A stretch of DNA of 29,659 bases, taken from the IMG/VR virus record IMGVR_UViG_3300042114_000054, positions 1 to 29,659 of that record, one strand, 5' to 3'. A program made the position numbers and the translations under genes. The notes beneath the pieces were generated by a model that saw only the letters and a list, made by a program, of their open reading frames with translations, made no database searches and had not been told where the DNA came from. Numbering within the stretch: the stretch's first letter is position 1; each line of letters starts with the position of its first letter. Origin of the DNA: a virus. This document shows positions 7,435 through 14,479 of this stretch, piece after piece.

Positions 7435-8364
7435 ATGGATGAAATCAATTTTGACGATATCAAGTCAGACGCTGAGATTAAAGAAACACAAACAGGGGCC
7501 CCCCAATTAGGTGCTCCAGCTAGTGTTGCTGGTGAGACTTCAACGAAAGAAAACGCTGAGGAACCCGCCGAGGAAAACACTGAGGAAAACGCTGAGGAAC
7601 CCGCCGAGGAAAACGCTGAGAAAGGAAAGAAGGACGAATCCCCGTGGGGTAAACCTGATTCTGTTCCTGCCGGCGTTAAGAAACGGTTTAGTAAACTGAG
7701 CGGTGAATTACGTGATACCAAGGCAAAAATGCAGCAAATGCAAGAAGCACTAAACTTCTTTCAGTCCCAGTCTCCAAATCAGAATCAGCAAAAGACGCTC
7801 ACCCGTGAAGACTTCCTAAGGGCTGGAAAGACAGAAACTGATTACATTAACCATCTGGTACAGATTAGTACTCGGGACCAAATGGTACAAATGCAACAAC
7901 ATATGGCTCAACAGGCTCAACAGAAACAAGACGCTGATGAGATATCATCCAAATGGCAATCAGCAATGGAAAACGCCAAGGCTGACCTACCCGATTATGA
8001 TGACGTAATTGCTGAGACACAGGTACAATTGCCGGTAGCCTCGATGAGGTATTTGGCAACGTCGCCCCTCGGTCCTTATGTCGCGTATACCATTGGAAAA
8101 AGAGAAGACATCCAGAAACATATCAATAGCGTGCCTCCTGAACATAGGCATGCTGAGATTCTAAAGGTGGAACAACAGGTTAAGACATGGTTAAGTAAGA
8201 GAACTGAGGCGGGAACAACCCCTCCTCCTCCTCCTTCTTCTCCTAGTGCTCCCAGTGCTCCCCAACCTCCCCGCCCACGTGCGCCAAAAATATTAGGCGC
8301 ACGTGGACAAATCAAACTCGACCCCGCCACCGCCTCTATCGAGGACTGGTTGGGGATGAACTAA
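7435..8364 (+). CDS. Capsid scaffolding protein (P22 gp8-like)
   Basis: This 309-residue protein directs coat assembly and then leaves the prohead. Support comes from its place between portal and coat, its length (P22 gp8 is 303 residues), and a very acidic N-terminal part with six four-residue ENAE/EPAE units. It also has a helical Gln-rich middle (DQMVQMQQHMAQQAQQKQ) and the central segment LPDYDDVIAETQVQLP. A Pro-rich linker near 262-285 precedes a small tail ending in SIEDWLGMN. In P22 the coat-binding part is a basic C-terminal hairpin. Here the RPRAPKILGARGQIK stretch near 283-297 could play that part. The ribosome site is GAGG shortly before the ATG. An 11-bp inverted repeat lies in the 3' end of the gene. 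Confidence 0.85.
   Translation: MDEINFDDIKSDAEIKETQTGAPQLGAPASVAGETSTKENAEEPAEENTEENAEEPAEENAEKGKKDESPWGKPDSVPAGVKKRFSKLSGELRDTKAKMQQMQEALNFFQSQSPNQNQQKTLTREDFLRAGKTETDYINHLVQISTRDQMVQMQQHMAQQAQQKQDADEISSKWQSAMENAKADLPDYDDVIAETQVQLPVASMRYLATSPLGPYVAYTIGKREDIQKHINSVPPEHRHAEILKVEQQVKTWLSKRTEAGTTPPPPPSSPSAPSAPQPPRPRAPKILGARGQIKLDPATASIEDWLGMN
7549..7620 (+). repeat. Six 12-bp units coding ENAE/EPAE in the scaffold N-terminus
   Basis: Units run GAAAACGCTGAG, GAACCCGCCGAG, GAAAACACTGAG, GAAAACGCTGAG, GAACCCGCCGAG, GAAAACGCTGAG. The pattern ENAE-EPAE-ENTE-ENAE-EPAE-ENAE suggests that a larger unit was also duplicated. The tract can change length in frame. Confidence 0.9.
8275..8306. promoter_or_regulatory. 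Perfect 11-bp inverted repeat at the end of the scaffold gene
   Basis: CCACGTGCGCC (8275-8285) and GGCGCACGTGG (8296-8306) flank a 10-base A/T loop within the last 25 codons of the scaffold gene. The stem is GC-rich and should fold in mRNA. No T-run follows, so it is not a typical terminator. A role in differential expression or mRNA processing between scaffold and coat is a guess. Confidence 0.55.
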
Positions 8365-8422
8365 CCCCCCTGCGTGTAACCGCGAGCACCCCCCTGCAAA
8401 TAGTTACTAAGAGAGAAAACAA

Positions 8423-9673
8423 ATGGCTAATAATATCGCTAAAATCACAGGTATGGTCGTACGTGAAACCGCGCGCGGTTATCACAACACTCGTCTTTTT
8501 TCTGGATTAATTTCCCGGAAATACAATGATGAGTTCGCACAAGAAGGCGCAAAGGTAGGCGAAACTATTTTCGTTCGCAAACCTGCCAAGTTCCGTATTC
8601 GTTCTGGCGCAAATCAAGAGATTCAAGACGTCGTTGAGACAAAGATTCCAGTGACTCTCCCTGCTCAGGTAGGCGCTGATTTCTCCTTCTCGACCCGTGA
8701 ACTGACCCTGGATATCGATAGCGGCAAGAGAGAATATTCAGACCGCACCATCGTTCCTGCTGGTTCTGCTATCGCCTCTTCCAAGGACGCTGAAGGGTTA
8801 CAACTAGCTGCACTGAACGCTGGTTTCACCGTCGTCACTCCTGCTACCCCTAGCCTCGCTGATTTCACCGCTGCTAAGGCGTTCTTGAACAAGATGTTGG
8901 CTCCAAAGGGTATGGATAGCCGTTTCGCAATTGTTGGTTCTGACGTTGAATCCGCAGTCGCAAACGAGGTGAAAGTGTTGTACAACAACGCTAAGGAAAT
9001 CACCACGGCTATTCGTGAGAACGAATTGCACTCTATTGGTGGTTTGACATGGGCGTCCAGTGACCTAGTTTACGTTCGCACGAACGGCGCTGGTGGACTG
9101 GCTGTTACGCTCGGCGCTGTAATCGTTCCCGATTATGCCAATGAAACTCAGACTATCACCATTGCTGGCGCTGGCGCTCCTTCCGTCGCCGTAGGTGATA
9201 CCCTTGTTTTCAACACACACTTCGTGAACCCGGAAACCAAACAAGTCTATGTGAACGCTATGCAACGCAAGGTTCTTGCTAAGCCATCTGCGTCTACCGT
9301 GACCGTTTATTCTGTGCGTCCTGTTATCGCCGCCCCTGCTACCCCTGCTGCTCGTGCACAGGCTGCTGCTGCAAATTGTGAGGCCCTCCCTGCTAATGGT
9401 AGCACAATTAGCGTTCTTGGCGTGGCTGGAACGAAGTATCTTGTGTCTGTTGTTCTCCAGAAAGAAGCCATGTGTCTCACCTCGGTGGACCTTGTTATTC
9501 CTGAGGATGGCGTCGCAATGAAGGACAAGATTTTGATCGACGGTATGTCTATCAGGTTCCTCAAAGCCTACTCAATTGGGGATGATACCCTTCCTTCCCG
9601 CCTGGACACACTGAGCGCGTTTACTGCACTCTATCCAGAATGGATTGTTGCTGTAGAAACCCCTCTTGCATAA
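8423..9673 (+). CDS. Major capsid protein (P22 gp5-like coat)
   Basis: This 416-residue protein builds the icosahedral shell. The N-terminal part (ARGYHNTRLFSGLISRKYND, then VGETIFVRKPAKFRI) and the strand TKIPVTLPAQVGADFSFSTR are typical of P22 gp5 coat proteins, and the length is close to the 430 residues of gp5. An insertion-domain-like part is likely around residues 225-345. Codon use looks smoother than in the neighbouring genes, with many GCT, GTT and CGT codons, as expected for the most abundant phage protein (judged by eye). GAGAG lies upstream of the ATG. A strong terminator follows the stop, so coat mRNA can end there. Confidence 0.93.
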   Translation: MANNIAKITGMVVRETARGYHNTRLFSGLISRKYNDEFAQEGAKVGETIFVRKPAKFRIRSGANQEIQDVVETKIPVTLPAQVGADFSFSTRELTLDIDSGKREYSDRTIVPAGSAIASSKDAEGLQLAALNAGFTVVTPATPSLADFTAAKAFLNKMLAPKGMDSRFAIVGSDVESAVANEVKVLYNNAKEITTAIRENELHSIGGLTWASSDLVYVRTNGAGGLAVTLGAVIVPDYANETQTITIAGAGAPSVAVGDTLVFNTHFVNPETKQVYVNAMQRKVLAKPSASTVTVYSVRPVIAAPATPAARAQAAAANCEALPANGSTISVLGVAGTKYLVSVVLQKEAMCLTSVDLVIPEDGVAMKDKILIDGMSIRFLKAYSIGDDTLPSRLDTLSAFTALYPEWIVAVETPLA

Positions 9674-9690
9674 GTAGTACGTAATATAGA

Positions 9691-9727
9691 AGGGGTGGGG
9701 TCCATTATGAATCCCACCCCCTTTTTT
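9691..9727 (+). terminator. Intrinsic terminator after the coat gene
   Basis: GGGGTGGG (9692-9699) pairs with CCCACCCC (9713-9720) and is followed by TTTTTT (9722-9727). This is a textbook rightward terminator 18 bases after the coat stop. It probably lets coat and scaffold mRNA exceed that of the tail genes. Confidence 0.9.
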
Positions 9728-9735
9728 GTCTAGTT

Positions 9736-9746
9736 CACTAGTCGTG
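9736..9746 (+). promoter_or_regulatory. Variant of the candidate late motif (CACTAGTCGTG)
   Basis: It sits just after the coat terminator and about 130 bases before the gp4-like gene, where a new promoter would be needed. It differs from CACTATACGTG at two central bases, and the preceding TT also matches the tailspike sites. The rest of the gap to 9877 shows no other clear signal. Confidence 0.25.
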
Positions 9747-9877
9747 TCGTATGATTAATCAGTACATGCATATTTGGGACGCACACTGGGCAGATGAGAC
9801 AAGACAGATAAAAGACGTTGTATGTATACCCGATAAGTCTAGTCAGGAAAACACTAGAAATAGGAAAAGGAGAACTA

Positions 9878-10807
9878 ATGTACACAGTTCGTCAGCTGAT
9901 ATTAGAAAGCTACCGCATGTCGGGAATTAAGGGCGTTGGTGACACTCCCACGTCCACTGAAACGTCTGAGGCCCTAGGGTTTCTCAATGGTACCTTAGAC
10001 ACGTTTGCCACCCAACCAACCTGGGCGCCGGGCATCATTACACGTAGTGTCCAAACTAAAACAGACGGGACGGTTGTTATCGCAAAAGACCTTTCCCGTG
10101 TATTAACCCGGGTGGTAGCGTCCCTTGTGCCTAGCAACTTATTAGTCACAACCGGTGACGTCAACAAGGTGAATATCGGGGATGAACTGAATCTCCTTAT
10201 AGATAACGTTCTACATAACGTCACCGTTTCAGCTATCAATAGCGTCTTTTCTTTCACAACTGATAACCCCAACGCACTGGACGGTTCATATACAACTGGT
10301 ACCTTTAAATACCAGTCTGAGCCCAACAAATACCTAATTGACTTAGTCATAGACCCACCCGGCCATCTGCTCGCCGTTTCTGACGCAAATGGTGCGTCCC
10401 TTCCTTCTTTGTTCGCACAAGACTTCTATGCAAATACGTCCCTAGTACCGGATGGTTGGTATTATGAAACGGCAACTGACCCCTACCATACTCTTTATGT
10501 TAAGTCATCTGGCCAGTCAGTGAAAATAGTTCTAGAAGAACCCGGATGGCGGAACGTCACCCTAGACACAGACGTTTCCAAACTTCCCGGAAATATGTTG
10601 CAGATAATAAAATGGCGTTTGGCCGGCGACCTCGCACAGGTGAACGGTTTTTCAGAAATGGCGTCCACGTGTCTAGCTCGTTATCATGAGGCAAACGCAT
10701 CATTTCGTCGCTCACGTCATAAATCAGGGTACGCCTCGGGAGACATGTCTGCCCCCGGTGGTAATCATGCAGGACGTTACAATATTTCATCGGACGGGAT
10801 GAGCTGA
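9878..10807 (+). CDS. Tail accessory factor / head completion protein (P22 gp4-like)
   Basis: This 309-residue protein probably forms the ring under the portal that closes the filled head. The N-terminal part MYTVRQLILESYRMSGIKGV is followed by an ETSEALGFLNGTLDTFAT helix, the helical pattern of gp4-type connectors. A central beta-rich part (about residues 60-215) makes it much larger than P22 gp4 (166 residues), as in many environmental P22-like phages. It ends with a helix and a basic tail (FRRSRHK). The start at 9878 has AAGGAG five bases before the ATG. The earlier in-frame ATG at 9818 has no ribosome site. The gene overlaps the next by one base (TGATG). Confidence 0.75.
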   Translation: MYTVRQLILESYRMSGIKGVGDTPTSTETSEALGFLNGTLDTFATQPTWAPGIITRSVQTKTDGTVVIAKDLSRVLTRVVASLVPSNLLVTTGDVNKVNIGDELNLLIDNVLHNVTVSAINSVFSFTTDNPNALDGSYTTGTFKYQSEPNKYLIDLVIDPPGHLLAVSDANGASLPSLFAQDFYANTSLVPDGWYYETATDPYHTLYVKSSGQSVKIVLEEPGWRNVTLDTDVSKLPGNMLQIIKWRLAGDLAQVNGFSEMASTCLARYHEANASFRRSRHKSGYASGDMSAPGGNHAGRYNISSDGMS

Positions 10808-12342
10808 TGGCTAAGTCTACAACACAATTAAAAGGGCTGGTAGGCCCTAGTTTCACATACGGTTCTCTTCCGTTAGATTGCCAGCTTAGTATCAATTTTG
10901 AGCCCATTATCGTAGAATCAGCAAACGCAAAGGCACCTTATGCACTAATAGGTACGCCGGGCGTATTACATAGACAATTCAGGTATAATGGCGTTATTTA
11001 TGACCATATCCCTACCGCATACCCCGGACGAATAAGGGGTATGTATTACACTAGTCGAGGGTTCTTTACTGAGACGAACGGCGCACTTGTTGTTGTAGCG
11101 TCTGAATCAGTTTATGAGGTTAAACTACCCGATAACGCAGGGATATGTGACCTTCGAAAAATAGGGGTTGTTTCCAACCTCACTGACTCAGTAGGGATGG
11201 TGGATGATGGTTTCGGGTTGATCATTAGCGACGGGCTGAATATGTACCGCGTCAAATTGTCTGATTCAGCCATGACTAGTTTTGGTTCTGCGGCCCCCTT
11301 GCAGGTTAATAGCGTCGATATGCTCGCTGGGTACACGTTATGTTCCGGTAAGTTAGACGGCGTTCCCCAAAACAGTTTTTTCTGGTCGGATCCCTACGAA
11401 AATGACGTTTGGAACCCCCTGTCATATGCGTCAGCAGAGGGTACCGCGGACCCTATTACTAGTGTCAAGGTTCTAGGGGGAAACGTGTGGTTATTGGGCC
11501 CTCGGAGTTATGAAATACATCAGCCTACAGGTTCCTCAAAAAGACCGTTCACACGGGTAAGTGGTTCTATCAACGGCATAGGTAGCGCGGCCCCCGGCGC
11601 CGTGGCGTCTATAGCAGACAAATTATTTTTTCTTGGGGCCGGCGTTAGCGGTAACGTCAGGGCATATGTAGGAAGTGGGTATTCTGTTTCACGTATATCG
11701 ACTGACGCCCTTGAGGCTGAATGGGCCACCTATACAAATTTTTCAGATGCCATAGGTTACGCATATTCACAAGAAGGACGAACATATTGGGTGATATCTT
11801 GGCTTACTGATAACAAGACTTATGTGTTTTGTACTGAGGCAAACGCCTGGCATCAGCGGGCTACCCGCGACATAACAACAAACGCGTTTAATCGCTGGAA
11901 AATATCCCAGTGTGTGTATGCCTATGACAAGATATTCGTGGGTTCTTTAGAAGACACTAAGATGTATTCTCTTAGTTCTCAATACCTGGACGAGGACGGG
12001 ATACCTATCGTTCGTGTGCGAAGAACCCCCCACGTCACTAGCGGGATGAGCGTTTCTATGCACAGGTCCATCACGTTAGACCTTGAGACGGGAATAGGTT
12101 CAGCGACAGGGCAAGGCGTGGATCCCCAGATTATGCTTCGGTATTCTAGTGACGGCGGGAGGACATGGTCCTCCGAATTGTGGACGACGGCAGGAAGACA
12201 GGGTGAATACCGAACACGTTGTAAATGGCTGGGATTAGGTATCGCACGGGATAGAGTGTATGAAATACACGTGTCTGCCCCAGTCCGCTGGACTATTCTT
12301 GGCGCTGAAATAGACACAGAACAAACACATGCAGGTATTTGA
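10807..12342 (+). CDS. Packaged-DNA stabilisation / tail hub protein (P22 gp10-like)
   Basis: This 511-residue protein would form the hub that holds the tailspikes and plugs the portal complex. P22 gp10 is 472 residues. Typical parts are the start GLVGPSFTYGSLPLDCQLSI, then NFEPI, GTPGVLHRQF and YPGRIRGMYYTSRGFFTETN. The beta-propeller-like repeats continue with GMVDDGFGLIISDGLNMYRV, NSFFWSDPYENDVWNPLSYA and GNVWLLGPRSYEIHQPTGSS. The end segment has IMLRYSSDGGRTWSSELW. The order after the gp4-like gene matches P22. It is coupled to both neighbours by TGATG overlaps. Confidence 0.85.
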   Translation: MAKSTTQLKGLVGPSFTYGSLPLDCQLSINFEPIIVESANAKAPYALIGTPGVLHRQFRYNGVIYDHIPTAYPGRIRGMYYTSRGFFTETNGALVVVASESVYEVKLPDNAGICDLRKIGVVSNLTDSVGMVDDGFGLIISDGLNMYRVKLSDSAMTSFGSAAPLQVNSVDMLAGYTLCSGKLDGVPQNSFFWSDPYENDVWNPLSYASAEGTADPITSVKVLGGNVWLLGPRSYEIHQPTGSSKRPFTRVSGSINGIGSAAPGAVASIADKLFFLGAGVSGNVRAYVGSGYSVSRISTDALEAEWATYTNFSDAIGYAYSQEGRTYWVISWLTDNKTYVFCTEANAWHQRATRDITTNAFNRWKISQCVYAYDKIFVGSLEDTKMYSLSSQYLDEDGIPIVRVRRTPHVTSGMSVSMHRSITLDLETGIGSATGQGVDPQIMLRYSSDGGRTWSSELWTTAGRQGEYRTRCKWLGLGIARDRVYEIHVSAPVRWTILGAEIDTEQTHAGI

Positions 12343-12737
12343 TGAGTGCAATTACTGTAAACGTGCCCGAAACGCCCCACCAATCGCCCCTTCTTGATAA
12401 AGGCACGATTAGTCCTCCTTGGCGAGAATGGTTTGCGTCTTTGGGCACATGGATAAAAGAATCAGCTAGTCCAGAACAATTATCCCTATCGATAGGTAAT
12501 TGTCAGGTAGCACGCGTTGGCGCGGTGGTAAGTATCAATTGTCAAATACCCCCCGGGACCTATGTCAACACTAGCGTGACAGGTATGCTGAAACCCTTGC
12601 AGAACGTCGCTGTACTAGCGCAAGGGTCCGCAGGACTGGGCATATGTGAGCTCGATGAGGATGGCAACTTGATACTAAATATTACTAGCACAACAACGAT
12701 ATTATTAGCCGCGACGTTCATCGCGGGGAAGGAGTAA
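12342..12737 (+). CDS. Small virion-associated protein at the tail-needle position
   Basis: This protein has 131 residues. The N-terminal part holds PPWREWFASLGTWIKES, a 'PWreWF..L..wI' pattern that I associate with short tail proteins of podoviruses. It is followed by a beta-rich domain (VARVGAVVSINCQIPPGTYV, then VAVLAQGSAGLGICELDEDG, then TTTILLAATFIAG). In P22 the tail needle gene 26 occupies the place after gene 10. This protein is shorter and has no long coiled coil, so it is not a simple needle homologue. It could be a tail tip or plug protein. The ATG overlaps the upstream TGA by one base. The open frame includes an upstream TTG that I did not use. Confidence 0.55.
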   Translation: MSAITVNVPETPHQSPLLDKGTISPPWREWFASLGTWIKESASPEQLSLSIGNCQVARVGAVVSINCQIPPGTYVNTSVTGMLKPLQNVAVLAQGSAGLGICELDEDGNLILNITSTTTILLAATFIAGKE

Positions 12738-12742
12738 ACACA

Positions 12743-13696
12743 ATGGCAATCCCATTATCTGCTGCAGCGTCCCTGGCCGGGATGTCCCTAATCGGCAACG
12801 GTATTAGTGAATATGGTAAATATCGTGCTAGCAAGGCTAGCGCCGCTGAACTTAGAAAGACGGCGAATCAGAACAAGAAATACGCGACTGATCAGTATGA
12901 GAAACAATTTGGCGCTAACACTGATGAAGAATTATTTCGAAAAACAGGAGCGCACAACCTATCAGAATTACAGAACCTGATAGATTCTGGCAAGTTGTAC
13001 GAGGGCTATGGTGATTACGAGGGGGACCTGACATTCGACCCTAGTTCTGTCGACGTCACCCAAGACCCCGGTTATGCGTTCCGTCTTAAACAAGGACGCG
13101 AGGCACTAGACGCCTCCGCGGCGTCCAAGGGAGGTATGTTCAGCGGCGCACAACAAAAGGCGTTGCTAGAATACGGCCAAGAACTAGGGTCGCAAGAATA
13201 CCAAAACGCCTATCAACGTCAAGAAGGCACGTTTAACAACAACGCACAACGCACATACGCTGATTATTTGACACGTCTTGGCCAGTACAATCAAAACCTA
13301 CGCAACCAAGTTTCGGACCTCAGCGGGATGGTCGACAGGGGTGAACGTGCGCTGGGAAGACAAGAAGTGGCTAATGAGAATCTTACAGGACGTGTGTTAA
13401 ACGCTAACAACACGATCGGGAACGCTAATTCCATTGACGCTGGTGCAGGGTGGAACGCACTTAGTGGGTTCGCGCAAGGCGTAACGAATAGCGGAATGGA
13501 TATCGCGAAAACATATGCGATGGGTGGTTTTTCTAGCGCCCCCACCCCTGAAATGGACACAACAGACTTTGAAGGGTTAACCCCGGGCCAACAAGACGCC
13601 GTACTGAATATGAGCGGACTAAATACGTCTTTGTACAGACAAATGAATAATCCATATACAGCGCCCACAAACGCGCCTTGGGTGAGGGGTATCTAA
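12743..13696 (+). CDS. DNA ejection (injection) protein, P22 gp7-like
   Basis: This 317-residue protein is packaged in the virion and sent into the host with the DNA. The signature is VTQDPGYAFRLKQGREALDA followed by SAASKGGMFSGAQQKALLEY and QELGSQEYQNAYQR (about residues 108-160), a block widely seen in podovirus DNA-transfer proteins. The start MAIPLSAAASLAGMSLIGNG resembles a mildly hydrophobic membrane-interacting leader. A helical middle is followed by a Gly/Ser/Ala-rich segment (SGFAQGVTNSGMD) and a Pro-rich end. The ribosome site is AAGGAG eight bases before the ATG. The next gene starts directly after the stop. Confidence 0.8.
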   Translation: MAIPLSAAASLAGMSLIGNGISEYGKYRASKASAAELRKTANQNKKYATDQYEKQFGANTDEELFRKTGAHNLSELQNLIDSGKLYEGYGDYEGDLTFDPSSVDVTQDPGYAFRLKQGREALDASAASKGGMFSGAQQKALLEYGQELGSQEYQNAYQRQEGTFNNNAQRTYADYLTRLGQYNQNLRNQVSDLSGMVDRGERALGRQEVANENLTGRVLNANNTIGNANSIDAGAGWNALSGFAQGVTNSGMDIAKTYAMGGFSSAPTPEMDTTDFEGLTPGQQDAVLNMSGLNTSLYRQMNNPYTAPTNAPWVRGI

Positions 13697-14479
13697 ATGA
13701 ATAACTTAAATGAGCTAGCTAGCAACATGGGAAAAGGCGGTTCTTTGCCTTGGGACGCCTCGGAACTAAGTGCTCCATATTCCAAGGCTACCCCCGACGT
13801 TTGGGAGAATTATTACAATTATCTAGCAGGGAATGGGGCCAAGACACTGCCTCGGCCATCTTTCACGTTTGATGAAACGTTGTTAAACACACAAGGTAAT
13901 CAGGTCGTCCCTCCAGTCGTTCCTCCAGTCGAAGAACCTCAGGAATCACCCCCAGTCGTTCCCCAGGAATTACCTCCCGCCGCCCCTTATTATACTCCCG
14001 AGGACATGCCCACGAAGGCTAAGAAAAAAGGCGTGAAACCTATCAATTATGTCGAGGCACTAGCTAAACTTGATCGTATTTTAACTGACGTATATTCTGA
14101 GGATGCTACCTCACCAGCCCTGGAAGGGGCTAGAGAAAATACATACCCTTCCTATGAACCAACCCCCCTAGCCCTGGAAAACATAAGTAACTTAAAATTG
14201 GGTAGTTTAACCGCTCAGCCAAACACGCCTAATTTCCCCGTCATCGGTGACATAGAAACCCAGGGAACGCAAGGTGGTGAGGTACCCGTAACCCCTGACA
14301 CTATGCAAGGTTATACGCCATCATATAACCCTCAAAAACAAATAAACCCTTTCAACCCCGGTAATCAGGCTAGTCTAAACATGCAGGGGTATAATCCCTA
14401 TATGTCTGGGTACAAGCCCGAAATGGCTGAATATGGGGTCAATATTCCGCTGAACACCTTAAGACAAGAGAAGAGATAA
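13697..14479 (+). CDS. Proline-rich hypothetical virion protein
   Basis: I do not recognise this 260-residue protein. A Pro/Glu-rich stretch (residues about 73-100, VVPPVVPPVEEPQESPPVVP) suggests an extended linker. The C-terminal third is Asn/Pro/Tyr/Gln-rich and looks disordered (YTPSYNPQKQINPFNPGNQA). No enzyme motif or membrane segment was seen. The gene lies between two ejection-type genes with GAGGGG as ribosome site and overlaps the next gene by one base, so a virion or ejection role is likely from position. Its last residues (VNIPLNTL) resemble the first residues of the next protein (TNIPLNFL). Confidence 0.6.
   Translation: MNNLNELASNMGKGGSLPWDASELSAPYSKATPDVWENYYNYLAGNGAKTLPRPSFTFDETLLNTQGNQVVPPVVPPVEEPQESPPVVPQELPPAAPYYTPEDMPTKAKKKGVKPINYVEALAKLDRILTDVYSEDATSPALEGARENTYPSYEPTPLALENISNLKLGSLTAQPNTPNFPVIGDIETQGTQGGEVPVTPDTMQGYTPSYNPQKQINPFNPGNQASLNMQGYNPYMSGYKPEMAEYGVNIPLNTLRQEKR

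Noticed and set aside
7511-7699. Basic repetitive frame within the scaffold gene
   Set aside because: It is the +1 shadow of the acidic 12-bp repeats.
9818-9877. Upstream extension of the gp4-like gene from an ATG at 9818
   Set aside because: No ribosome site there, whereas AAGGAG lies five bases before the ATG at 9878, which starts a family-like N-terminus.
9751-9930. 59-residue rightward frame between coat and gp4-like genes
   Set aside because: No ribosome site, unlikely composition in its second half, and it overlaps the real gp4-like start by more than 50 bases in another frame.
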